Notes: generated by a model from the letters alone, not told the origin. 6,993 nt of DNA from Clostridia bacterium (GCA_017938645.1 JAGBBE010000037.1:1-6993); one strand, 5' to 3'; positions 1 through 5,916 are shown, counted from the stretch's first letter. Translations and numbers: made by a program.

Positions 1-140
1 GTGGAAAAAGCAAATTTTCTTGGGATAACTACGATAAATGTGAAAGCGCTTATAAATGGGCTAAAGAAAAACCAGGCGAACGCTTCTTTAAATTTCATGC
101 TTTGATTTGGGGCCCCCTCCGGATCACCGGAGGGGCTTGA
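1..140 (+). pseudogene. Truncated GH10-like endoxylanase fragment (runs off left edge)
   Basis: The plus-strand frame beginning at base 3 is open from the left edge to TGA at 138-140. Its first 37 residues read like the inside of a GH10 xylanase barrel: a Trp-Asp-x-Tyr-Asp-Lys start, a helix with AYKWAKEK, then a strand FFKFHALIWG. GH10 enzymes carry a near-identical strand whose His and Trp line the active site and which normally continues with Ser/Asn-Gln and a Pro-x-Trp stretch. Here that continuation is missing. After the Gly (111-113) the frame reads eight unrelated residues (PLRITGGA) encoded by a hairpin and stops. Both catalytic glutamates of GH10 lie further downstream in the family, so this copy would be inactive. 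The segment is AT-rich (35% GC by count over 1-110), unlike the rest of the window. The family call rests on motif memory, without an alignment. Alternatives are an unrelated protein's natural C-terminus, or an assembly chimera. Confidence 0.5.
114..135 (+). terminator. GC-rich hairpin between the GH10-like fragment and the methyltransferase gene
   Basis: A perfect 9-bp stem (CCCCTCCGG at 114-122, CCGGAGGGG at 127-135) encloses a 4-nt loop, ATCA. On the plus strand it is followed by a T-rich stretch (137-152), so it could end plus-strand transcripts. It also lies just after the methyltransferase stop codon (142-144) and would be in the right place to end the minus-strand operon. On that strand, however, the base of the stem runs straight into GCCCC and then AT-rich sequence without a U-tract. 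That fits the idea that the native tail of the minus-strand terminator was lost at the junction next to it. Confidence 0.6.
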
Positions 141-141
141 T

Positions 142-936
142 TTATTTTCTTGCCAGCTGCAAATCGAGGGTATCATAGAGGGTGATCGTTCGTCCATGGC
201 GGTTGATAGCGTCTTCAATCGAGGAGAAAAAACGGCTTCTGACAGGTTCTTCAATGGCAATGTGATCCGAATACGTACCCAGCAGCTGCACATATTCCTG
301 CGCCGTAAATGTGCGTTCGCGGTAAAACAGCGCATAGCGAATATCTGAGAAGCCATATTGTGCGGCAATCATCGCCCGTTCTCTTGCCTGTTGTTCGGTA
401 TATTCCTTCAGGGTTTCGCTCTTTTTCTGATAATACGGATAGTAGTATTCGTTATACGCATCATCAATGGCTCTGGAAAGCGCAGGATTGCCCTTGTCCC
501 GGTACGGATGATTGGCGAATCGTGCAAAAGCGCCGCCCGGCTTCAGCATGGAGAAGACCTTCTCATAGCCGATTTTCTCCGGAATCCAATGGAACGCGGA
601 TGCAGAAAACACCAGATCATACGCATTTTCTTCAAACGGTGTCTCCTCGAACTTTCCGGTAATGACTGAAAACTTTGGATATTCTCTGAATTTCTCTTTG
701 AGAAGCGATGAAAACTTTTCGCCGTATTCCACAGCCGTGAGATGACAGCCCGTTTTCAGCATGGGAGCCGTGGCCTGTCCGGCGCCGCTTCCCACCTCGG
801 CAACACAGCTGTTTTCTCCAATCGGAATGTACGCAAAAATCATCTGATACAGTTCATCCACATAGCCGGGGCGCATCTTTTCGTATGAGGAAGCCACTGT
901 GTCAAACGTCCATCCCAGTCCATTCAGCGAAGGCAT
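142..936 (-). CDS. Class I SAM-dependent methyltransferase (Methyltransf_11 / UbiE-like fold)
   Basis: This 264-residue soluble protein has the features of a small-molecule methyltransferase. It opens with FDTVASSYEKMRPGY (residues 11-25), typical of the family. The SAM-binding loop is AEVGSGAGQ (46-54), the acidic residue that binds the SAM ribose is probably E70, the motif IV strand is YDLVFSASAFHWI (106-118), and LKPGG (131-135) follows. The C-terminal third (about 145-264), rich in Tyr and charged residues, is probably the substrate-recognition cap. The start is supported by GAGGTG (944-949) 7 nt upstream. It is the last gene of the ABC operon, 26 nt after permease 2, so it is very probably co-transcribed. 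The methyl acceptor cannot be told from sequence. Modification of an exported compound, self-resistance, or simple operon hitch-hiking are all possible. The fold call is secure; the role is unknown. Confidence 0.9.
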   Translation of the reverse strand: MPSLNGLGWTFDTVASSYEKMRPGYVDELYQMIFAYIPIGENSCVAEVGSGAGQATAPMLKTGCHLTAVEYGEKFSSLLKEKFREYPKFSVITGKFEETPFEENAYDLVFSASAFHWIPEKIGYEKVFSMLKPGGAFARFANHPYRDKGNPALSRAIDDAYNEYYYPYYQKKSETLKEYTEQQARERAMIAAQYGFSDIRYALFYRERTFTAQEYVQLLGTYSDHIAIEEPVRSRFFSSIEDAINRHGRTITLYDTLDLQLARK

Positions 937-962
937 ATCTGAACACCTCGTTTCATTGGTTG

Positions 963-1736
963 TCAGGATCCGGCGGATTTATACTTTCGTACGCCAAGCC
1001 TCCACACCAGATAGCACGGCACAGCAAACAGCGGCGCAATCAACGGCAGGAAAGCATATCCAACCGGTCCGCGTTCCAGAAGGTACTGCAGCGGATAATA
1101 CTGGAACAGCGCATAGGGAATGACATAAGTGGTGATTTTGAGCAGCTTATCGCCGTAGACATCCAGCGGATAGGCCCCGTGCTCCCGCGCGCCGTCGGTG
1201 AAGCAGTTCATGAACTCCAGCCCTTCCAGCGTGAAAAAGCTCAGCGCCGCATACAAAAGAAACAGCGAACAGAACACCAGCGCGCCGCAGAGTACCATCC
1301 AGCTGAGGCACAGGCATCGAAGCAGCGTCCATGAGATATCGGAAAGCGCAATTCCAACACCCATCATCAGCAGTGACTGAACCAGTTTGCCAATGCGTGC
1401 GAACTCAATCTGCTGGCACATCACCTGAAAGATCAATCCTCGCGGTCGGACCAGAATGCGGTCAAACTCCGCACTTCGGATAATGCCCGGGAACGTATCG
1501 AACCCACGGAAAAAACATTCCGCCAGCGAAAAGGCCATCCACATCACGCTTGCGCAAAGAAGGCACTCGCTTACGGTATAACCTTTCACGTTTTCGAATC
1601 GGTCAAGCAGAAAGAACACCACCAGAAACGCCGAAAAGGACGAAAGAAACTGACCAACCACGGAGAAGAAAAACGATTTTTTGTACGCCATACGGCTTTT
1701 GAGATGCATGGCAAAGAATTTGAAATACAACTTCAT
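963..1736 (-). CDS. ABC-2 type transporter permease, second subunit (DUF990-like)
   Basis: This is a 257-residue integral membrane protein with about six hydrophobic segments: near residues 25-45, 57-78, 115-135, 140-172, 205-222 and 228-247. There is a conserved-looking cytoplasmic stretch with EFDRILVRPRG between the second and third segments; an equivalent Arg-Pro motif occurs in the partner permease. ATPase, permease and permease in this order match a known three-gene set of uncharacterised ABC-2 transporters (COG4586/COG4587/COG3694-like), probably exporters. I chose the ATG at 1734-1736 because GGGAGG (1745-1750) lies 8 nt upstream. An in-frame ATG at 1755-1757 would start before that site, inside the preceding gene, and lacks one of its own. 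Only 4 nt separate this start from the upstream stop, so translational coupling is likely. The substrate is unknown. Confidence 0.85.
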   Translation of the reverse strand: MKLYFKFFAMHLKSRMAYKKSFFFSVVGQFLSSFSAFLVVFFLLDRFENVKGYTVSECLLCASVMWMAFSLAECFFRGFDTFPGIIRSAEFDRILVRPRGLIFQVMCQQIEFARIGKLVQSLLMMGVGIALSDISWTLLRCLCLSWMVLCGALVFCSLFLLYAALSFFTLEGLEFMNCFTDGAREHGAYPLDVYGDKLLKITTYVIPYALFQYYPLQYLLERGPVGYAFLPLIAPLFAVPCYLVWRLGVRKYKSAGS

Positions 1737-1740
1737 GCCA

Positions 1741-2544
1741 TTACCCTCCCTGCACACACAGCCGGCGCACGCCTCTTCGCTGCATGCCGTAGCCGATCAG
1801 GCACAGCATCGTCAGCCAAAACACCTGCAGAATCAGCATTTCGACCATTTCCGGTCCTGCCAGATCGCCTGAATAGATGCGCAGCGGCGCATTGGTCATC
1901 GCACCAAAGGGCGAAAAGTGGAAGATCTTTGCCAGTCCATCCGGCATGAAGGGCAGCGGAATCAGATTGCCGCTGAGCAGCTCTGCAATGGGCAGAAGCA
2001 TCATGCGCACGCCCTCGGAAGAGAGGGTGAAGAAGCATGAGAAATAAATCATCAGGCTGAATGCCACGCCCACGCAGGCAGCCAACGCAAGCGACAGCAA
2101 GAACGCGGCAAATGCACCCGGAGAAGCGGCAAAGTTCAGTCCCCAGGGCTTGGGCAGAAGCGACGAAACGATAAACAGCGGCACGCAGCGCAGAATGACG
2201 CGGCTGATGCGCATGGCAAGCGTGCGTGCAAACCACATTCCATACAGCGATGACGGACGGCACAATTCGTAGGCCACGTTTCCGTTGAGAATCATGGCGA
2301 ACAGCTCATACTCAAATGAATAGGTGTTCAGCAGCGCCAAAAGCGCCTGTCTGAGCCAGATGTAGCTCACCAGATGCTCCAGTTCCATCGGAAAACGCTC
2401 CGGCGACGCTTCGTAGAACGCACGGTAGAGCATGATCTCCATGAAGCCCCAGAAAAACTGCGTCACAATGCCCGCCCATGCCGCTGTGCGGTACTGCAGG
2501 CCGTTGATCAGTCTCATTCGGAAGAAGGAAAAGCAGGCTTTCAT
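1741..2544 (-). CDS. ABC-2 type transporter permease, first subunit (DUF990-like)
   Basis: This is a 267-residue membrane protein with about six hydrophobic segments: near residues 20-42, 60-78, 113-130, 142-175, 182-200 and 235-258. A cytoplasmic stretch, NVAYELCRPSSLYG (about 88-101), carries the same Arg-Pro feature as the partner subunit. The pair probably forms a heterodimeric pore driven by the ATPase encoded just upstream. The ATG at 2542-2544 is preferred: AGGAGG (2552-2557) sits 7 nt before it, but only 1 nt before the other in-frame ATG at 2548-2550. The ribosome site overlaps the TGA of the ATPase gene, so translation is likely coupled. Transport direction (export) is inferred from the ABC-2 class and the lack of a binding protein. 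The cargo is not predictable. Confidence 0.86.
   Translation of the reverse strand: MKACFSFFRMRLINGLQYRTAAWAGIVTQFFWGFMEIMLYRAFYEASPERFPMELEHLVSYIWLRQALLALLNTYSFEYELFAMILNGNVAYELCRPSSLYGMWFARTLAMRISRVILRCVPLFIVSSLLPKPWGLNFAASPGAFAAFLLSLALAACVGVAFSLMIYFSCFFTLSSEGVRMMLLPIAELLSGNLIPLPFMPDGLAKIFHFSPFGAMTNAPLRIYSGDLAGPEMVEMLILQVFWLTMLCLIGYGMQRRGVRRLCVQGG
1745..1750 (-). promoter_or_regulatory. Ribosome binding site that sets the permease 2 start
   Basis: The minus strand reads GGGAGG here, within the last codons of the upstream permease gene and 8 nt before ATG 1734-1736. It lies downstream of the alternative in-frame ATG at 1755-1757, which excludes the longer start. The position suggests coupling of the two permeases for balanced synthesis. 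Confidence 0.8.
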
Positions 2545-2551
2545 CTGCATT

Positions 2552-2557
2552 CCTCCT
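2552..2557 (-). promoter_or_regulatory. Ribosome binding site that sets the permease 1 start
   Basis: A perfect AGGAGG on the minus strand touches the ATPase stop codon (2557-2559). Two in-frame ATGs follow, separated by one codon. Spacing is 1 nt to the first (2548-2550) and 7 nt to the second (2542-2544), so the second should be used. Confidence 0.8.
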
Positions 2558-3354
2558 CACATTCCATAGCGGGCATAAAGCGCCGCAGCCAGTTCGTCCA
2601 GAGAATGCGCATCGGGATTGACCCTGCGTACGTCATCGAAGCTGCCATCCAGAAGCAGCTTGCCCTGCCCGATCAGCAGGATTCGCGTTGCCAGCGCCTC
2701 AATATCCTGCATGTCATGCGTGGTCAGAAGCACCGTGGTTCCATGTGTGCGATTTCTCTGCTGGATGAACGAGCGAACCGCCAGCTTGCTCACGGCGTCC
2801 AGACCGATGGTAGGCTCGTCCAGGAACAGCACCTTCGGGTCATGCAGCAGCGACGCCGCGATTTCGCAGCGCATGCGCTGGCCAAGGCTTAATTGCCTTG
2901 CCGGCGTGCGCAGAAGCTCTCCCAGATCCAGAAGCTCCGTAAGCTCCTCCACATTTCTGCGGTAGCGTGGCTCTTCCACGCTGTAGATGTCCTTGAGCAG
3001 TTCAAACGAATCCACCACCGGCACATCCCACCACAGCTGGCTGCGCTGACCAAAAACAACACCGATTTCGGCCACATGCTTTTTGCGTTCCTTCCACGGA
3101 ACACGCCCGTTGACAGTACATTCGCCCGAATCTGGCACCAGAATACCGCTGAGCACTTTGATGGTCGAAGATTTTCCAGCGCCGTTTGGTCCAATGTAGC
3201 CGACAATCTCACCATCGCCAATGGTGAAAGTGAGATCGTCCAGCGCCCTGATCTCATGGGTTTCACGCCTGCCCAGCGCTTTCACAGCCTGAACTAGCCC
3301 GCCTTCCCTGCGGGATACACGATAGGTTTTGCACAGATTTTTGACTTGAATCAT
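2557..3354 (-). CDS. ABC transporter ATP-binding protein (COG4586/NatA-like)
   Basis: This 265-residue nucleotide-binding subunit powers the two permeases encoded immediately after it. All catalytic motifs are intact: Walker A GPNGAGKS (55-62), Q-loop VVFGQ with Q103, ABC signature LSLGQ (155-159), Walker B VLFLDE (175-180), D-loop GLDAVSK (184-190) and the H-loop histidine H213 in TTHD. The N-terminal region has an insert of about 20 residues (15-35) ahead of Walker A. The Q-loop is followed by RSQLWWD (104-110), a Trp-rich stretch I associate with the COG4586 group. The start is secure: AGGAGG (3361-3366) stands 6 nt upstream. It is the first gene of the operon, preceded by a promoter and a leader of about 110 nt. 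The family call is firm; the transported substrate is unknown. Confidence 0.93.
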   Translation of the reverse strand: MIQVKNLCKTYRVSRREGGLVQAVKALGRRETHEIRALDDLTFTIGDGEIVGYIGPNGAGKSSTIKVLSGILVPDSGECTVNGRVPWKERKKHVAEIGVVFGQRSQLWWDVPVVDSFELLKDIYSVEEPRYRRNVEELTELLDLGELLRTPARQLSLGQRMRCEIAASLLHDPKVLFLDEPTIGLDAVSKLAVRSFIQQRNRTHGTTVLLTTHDMQDIEALATRILLIGQGKLLLDGSFDDVRRVNPDAHSLDELAAALYARYGM

Positions 3355-3373
3355 GGGTTTCCTCCTGGTAGTT

Positions 3374-3385
3374 ATACGGTCGTAT
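3374..3385. promoter_or_regulatory. Candidate operator: 12-bp inverted repeat before the ATPase gene
   Basis: The sequence ATACG-GT-CGTAT is a perfect inverted repeat with 5-bp arms. It lies just upstream of the ribosome binding site (3361-3366) and about 80 bp downstream of the predicted transcription start. Short AT/CG palindromes of this type are common targets of TetR-family repressors, which often control ABC-2 exporters. No regulator gene is present in the window, and the repeat is short enough to arise by chance. Confidence 0.3.
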
Positions 3386-3398
3386 CTTGCCAGGCGGC

Positions 3399-3442
3399 GA
3401 AAGCGGGTAACGACGCCGCTTTCTCATCCGTTTTTCACGGAT
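3399..3442 (-). promoter_or_regulatory. Structured 5' leader of the ABC operon (tandem hairpins)
   Basis: In the roughly 110-nt untranslated leader there are two adjacent hairpins. One has a 6-bp stem, 3426-3431 with 3437-3442, and a 5-nt loop. The next has an 8-bp stem, GAAAGCGG 3399-3406 with CCGCTTTC 3416-3423, and a 9-nt loop. A competing GC-only stem (3394-3399 with 3414-3419) uses the same bases, so the two forms exclude each other. No U-tract follows, so this is not a standard attenuator. I do not recognise a known riboswitch class. It could tune translation or stability, or be incidental. Confidence 0.35.
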
Positions 3443-3472
3443 ACCGTCTGATGGAGTATGAGGGTAACAGGA

Positions 3473-3501
3473 ACAATAGCAGAAAAACCCCGTAAAGTCA
3501 A
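3473..3501 (-). promoter_or_regulatory. Vegetative (sigma-A/70) promoter for the ABC-methyltransferase operon
   Basis: On the minus strand a -35 box TTGACT (3496-3501, five of six consensus bases) and a -10 box TATTGT (3473-3478, four of six) are separated by exactly 17 nt. AT-rich sequence just upstream of the -35 (3502-3521) could act as an UP element. Transcription would start near 3466, giving a leader of about 110 nt before the ATPase ATG at 3354. Confidence 0.65.
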
Positions 3502-3521
3502 GAAATATGCATAATAGGAAA

Positions 3522-3545
3522 CCGGGGCACGTACATGTGCCCCGG
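3522..3545 (-). terminator. Rho-independent terminator after the GH2 gene
   Basis: A perfect 9-bp stem (CCGGGGCAC 3522-3530, GTGCCCCGG 3537-3545) with a 6-nt loop lies 16 nt beyond the GH2 stop codon. On the minus strand it is followed by TTTCCTATT, a weak U-rich tail. Some read-through into the ABC operon is possible, because the ABC promoter starts only about 20 nt further on. Confidence 0.65.
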
Positions 3546-3561
3546 CAGTGTTATATGAAGC

Positions 3562-5817
3562 TTACTTCTTGATCTGGTTGAGCATGGCGTTGAGGCCGAG
3601 AAGCTGTTCCTTGGTGAAGGAAACGTTCGCAGCGCCCATCAGGCTGGTCAGACGGATCACGGTGAAGCTGCCCATCATCTTCATCATAGCGGTGGGATCA
3701 ATTTCGAAGCCCATAGCCTTGGCCTTGCCATCCTCTCCGCCAGCATTGCCCATCATCTGACCCATGAGCTGGCCAAAGAGCTGAGCGCCCTGGGGGTTGG
3801 CCATGATGTCGGAGAGCTTGTCGTTGAGGCTGAAGTAGCCTTCAGGAGCAGTGATGTCGAACCAGTTGAGGATCGCACCCTTTTCCTTGAGACGGTAAGA
3901 CTCGTTGAAGGTTTCAACCTTGCGGATGACGCTGTCGTCGGTGCACTCGCCGGCCACGGCATGCAGCTTGGAAGTACCGGCGTTGGGCACGTCAAAGTAG
4001 AAGAAGGGCAGTCCGTTGTTCTTCTGAACGCCCAGAGACTGGCCATTAACGAAGAGCTCAACTTCGGGCTGGTTGGAGTACACAGTCACCTTGGTCACGT
4101 CTTCCACGCGGTCAACATAGCGCTTGCCGCAGATGTGAACCATAGGTTCGGGATTCAGCCATGCCTTGTAAGCAAAGAAGGAATCCTTCTTGTACTTGCG
4201 GTCAAAGGTCATCAGGCCCTTGTGGTTCTGGCCGTTCTCGCCGCCCTCAGCGCGGTTGTCAGCGCCGAAGTCAAACATGTTCCATACATGGGTAGCCCAC
4301 AGATACTTGCGCTCGGCAATCTGCTTGATCAGCTCTTCATGATAGAAGGCCTGATACTCTTCGGTGTAGTCGCCCTGCATGGGCTTGGAGGTATGCCAGT
4401 TGAGGGCTTCGCAGCCGTACTCAGAAATACCAACGGGAATGTTGGGATACTTGGCATGGAAGTCGTCGAACCAGGGGCCGTTCATGGTGGTGTCGCCGCC
4501 GTACCAGCCGAAGTAGTGGTTCCAGGATACCACGTCAGGAATCTGGATATACTTGGCTTCCACAGGGCACATGCTGACGATGGCCATGGTGGTCAGACGG
4601 GTCTTGTCCATCTCGTGGCAGAGATTGTTGAGGATCTCATGGTTTTCGAGCAGATCGGCATCCTCGGCGCCCTTCATGGTGATCTCGTTGGACAGACCCC
4701 AGACCACGATGGAGGGATGGTTATAGTTCTGCGCGATGAGCTCCTTCATCTGGCTGATGGTGTTCTCGCGGCCGCCGGGCATGTGGTTGGAGATGTAGGG
4801 AATCTCAGCCCAGATCACCAGACCCTTTTCGTCGCACAGATCATAGAAATACTGATCATGCTGATAGTGAGCCAGACGGATGGTGGTGCAGCCCACTTCG
4901 AGGATCAGGTCGATGTCCTCTTCGTGATGCTCGGGCAGCAGCGCGTTGCCAAGGCCCCAACGGTCCTGATGACGGCTTACGCCGCGCAGAGGATACTCTT
5001 CGCCGTTGAGGATGAAGCCGCGCTCGGGATCGATTTCAAAAGTACGGCAGCCAAAGCGGGTGGAAACGGTGTCGATCACTTCGCCGTTCTCGATCAGTTC
5101 GGCCACTGCGGTGTACAGGTAGGGATTCTTCACGCCGTTCCACAGGGTCACGTCTTCGATGACGGACTCGTTCACGGTCTCGCTGACGGGCTGTTCGCTC
5201 TTGGCAACCACACAACCGCAGGCAGCCTTCAGGGTGTAGCGGATGGTCTGACCTTCCTTGGCATTGGTCAGATATACTTCGGTCTTGACGTTGGCGTTCT
5301 TGCCGTCCACAACGGGAGTCACGGCAATTCCGGGAGCGCCGAGGTAGTCCAGATCAAAGTGGCTCTCGTTTACGCAGACCAGATTCACGTCGCGGTAGAG
5401 GCCGCCGTAGAAGGTGAAGTCAGCCACCTGGGGATAGACGCTGTCGCTGGGGCTGTTGTCCACGGCGATGGCAATCACGGTGCTGTTCTTGAGCGCTTCG
5501 GTCACGTCCACGCGCCAGGTGGAATAGCCGCCGTCGTGATGAGCCAGCTTTTCGCCGCCCACATAGAGATCAGCAGAGGAGTTCGCGCCGCGAACTTCAA
5601 CATAGTAGCGCTGAGCCTCGGGAATCTCCTCGCGATCAAGCTCCTTGACATACCAGCAGGTGCCGCGGTAATAGTCGCCGGCGCCGTCCTGGCCATCGAT
5701 GGCGTTCCAGCAGTGAGGAACGTTAACCCAGTAAATGGTCTCGGGCATCTGAGCAGGATTGGAAAGAGCTTCCTTGGTGAAGGCCCACTTGCGGTTGAGA
5801 TTAACGATCTGTCGCAT
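3562..5817 (-). CDS. Glycoside hydrolase family 2 enzyme (beta-galactosidase/beta-glucuronidase type)
   Basis: This 751-residue enzyme should hydrolyse a terminal beta-linked sugar with retention. Visible domains are an N-terminal sugar-binding jelly roll (about 1-150, with FTFYGGLYRDVNL at 134-146), an Ig-like sandwich (about 155-258), a TIM barrel (about 260-555) and a beta-rich domain (about 556-640). The catalytic acid/base is E378 in GLSNEI and the nucleophile is E466 in GISEYG. RHQDR (282-286) and IRLAHYQH (313-320) are also typical. N531-H-K533-G matches the position of the Asn-x-Lys pair that contacts glucuronate in beta-glucuronidases, but I recall related sequences annotated as galactosidases with a similar motif, so the substrate is open. 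No signal peptide is seen, so it is probably cytoplasmic and acts on sugar imported by the neighbouring symporter. Residues about 650-751 form an unusual Met-rich tail. The ribosome site AAAGGA (5827-5832) lies 9 nt before the ATG. Lysine is AAG throughout the stretches checked, which suggests high expression. Confidence 0.93.
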   Translation of the reverse strand: MRQIVNLNRKWAFTKEALSNPAQMPETIYWVNVPHCWNAIDGQDGAGDYYRGTCWYVKELDREEIPEAQRYYVEVRGANSSADLYVGGEKLAHHDGGYSTWRVDVTEALKNSTVIAIAVDNSPSDSVYPQVADFTFYGGLYRDVNLVCVNESHFDLDYLGAPGIAVTPVVDGKNANVKTEVYLTNAKEGQTIRYTLKAACGCVVAKSEQPVSETVNESVIEDVTLWNGVKNPYLYTAVAELIENGEVIDTVSTRFGCRTFEIDPERGFILNGEEYPLRGVSRHQDRWGLGNALLPEHHEEDIDLILEVGCTTIRLAHYQHDQYFYDLCDEKGLVIWAEIPYISNHMPGGRENTISQMKELIAQNYNHPSIVVWGLSNEITMKGAEDADLLENHEILNNLCHEMDKTRLTTMAIVSMCPVEAKYIQIPDVVSWNHYFGWYGGDTTMNGPWFDDFHAKYPNIPVGISEYGCEALNWHTSKPMQGDYTEEYQAFYHEELIKQIAERKYLWATHVWNMFDFGADNRAEGGENGQNHKGLMTFDRKYKKDSFFAYKAWLNPEPMVHICGKRYVDRVEDVTKVTVYSNQPEVELFVNGQSLGVQKNNGLPFFYFDVPNAGTSKLHAVAGECTDDSVIRKVETFNESYRLKEKGAILNWFDITAPEGYFSLNDKLSDIMANPQGAQLFGQLMGQMMGNAGGEDGKAKAMGFEIDPTAMMKMMGSFTVIRLTSLMGAANVSFTKEQLLGLNAMLNQIKK

Positions 5818-5843
5818 TTGTCATTTTCCTTTCAATGAAAATA

Positions 5844-5869
5844 TTTCTGCGAAAAATGGTTTGCAGAAA
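5844..5869. promoter_or_regulatory. Candidate operator or leader hairpin at the GH2 transcription start
   Basis: A perfect 7-bp inverted repeat, TTTCTGC (5844-5850) and GCAGAAA (5863-5869), is separated by 12 nt. It begins just downstream of the -10 box (5872-5877) and spans the expected start site. That is a classic place for a repressor operator. As RNA it could form a loose stem at the 5' end. No regulator gene lies in the window to match it. Confidence 0.35.
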
Positions 5870-5871
5870 GC

Positions 5872-5900
5872 ATCATACGATATTTTCCGCAGCATGTCCA
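5872..5900 (-). promoter_or_regulatory. Vegetative (sigma-A/70) promoter for the GH2 gene
   Basis: On the minus strand -35 TGGACA (5895-5900, five of six) and -10 TATGAT (5872-5877, five of six) are separated by exactly 17 nt. Transcription would start near 5865, giving a leader of about 48 nt before the ATG at 5817. It lies between the terminator of the symporter gene and GH2, so GH2 has its own transcript. Confidence 0.7.
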
Positions 5901-5916
5901 GCACTTGCCGGCATGT
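5892..5916. promoter_or_regulatory. Candidate regulator site upstream of the GH2 promoter
   Basis: Two structures overlap here. A 14-bp near-palindrome, ACTTGCCGGCATGT (5903-5916, one mismatched pair), has the central CG common in LacI-family operators and is centred about 44 bp upstream of the predicted start. In addition GCATGT occurs at 5892-5897 and 5911-5916, in direct orientation with a 19-bp period, the first copy touching the -35 box. Either could bind a sugar-responsive regulator. Both are short and unconfirmed. Confidence 0.3.

Noticed and set aside
41..54. CcpA cre-like sequence TGAAAGCGCTTATA
   Set aside because: It fits the cre consensus at 13 of 14 positions, but it lies within the GH10-like coding fragment, far from any visible promoter, and its bases are explained by ordinary codons.
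1..100. Minus-strand frame from an ATG near position 100 running off the left edge, with a hydrophobic product
   Set aside because: It lacks a ribosome binding site (upstream is GGGGGCCCC) and lies opposite the better-supported GH10-like frame. The hydrophobicity follows from Lys/Glu-rich codons read in reverse.
1..105. Plus-strand frame 1 (GTG at 1, stop at 103-105)
   Set aside because: It shows no family resemblance, no visible ribosome site and overlaps the more convincing frame 3.
1736..1757. Longer start (ATG 1755-1757) for permease 2
   Set aside because: The only good ribosome site (1745-1750) lies downstream of it and is correctly spaced for the ATG at 1734-1736.
3324..3431. Small leader-peptide frame starting at ATG 3429-3431, Arg-rich, overlapping the ATPase start
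   Set aside because: There is no Shine-Dalgarno before the ATG, which lies in a hairpin arm, and the frame runs out of phase into the ATPase gene.
3961..5838. A 625-codon open frame on the plus strand opposite GH2
   Set aside because: Its codon boundaries coincide with those of GH2, so it stays open only because GH2 avoids TTA, CTA and TCA. The product shows no recognisable family motifs, and the minus-strand GH2 is unmistakable.
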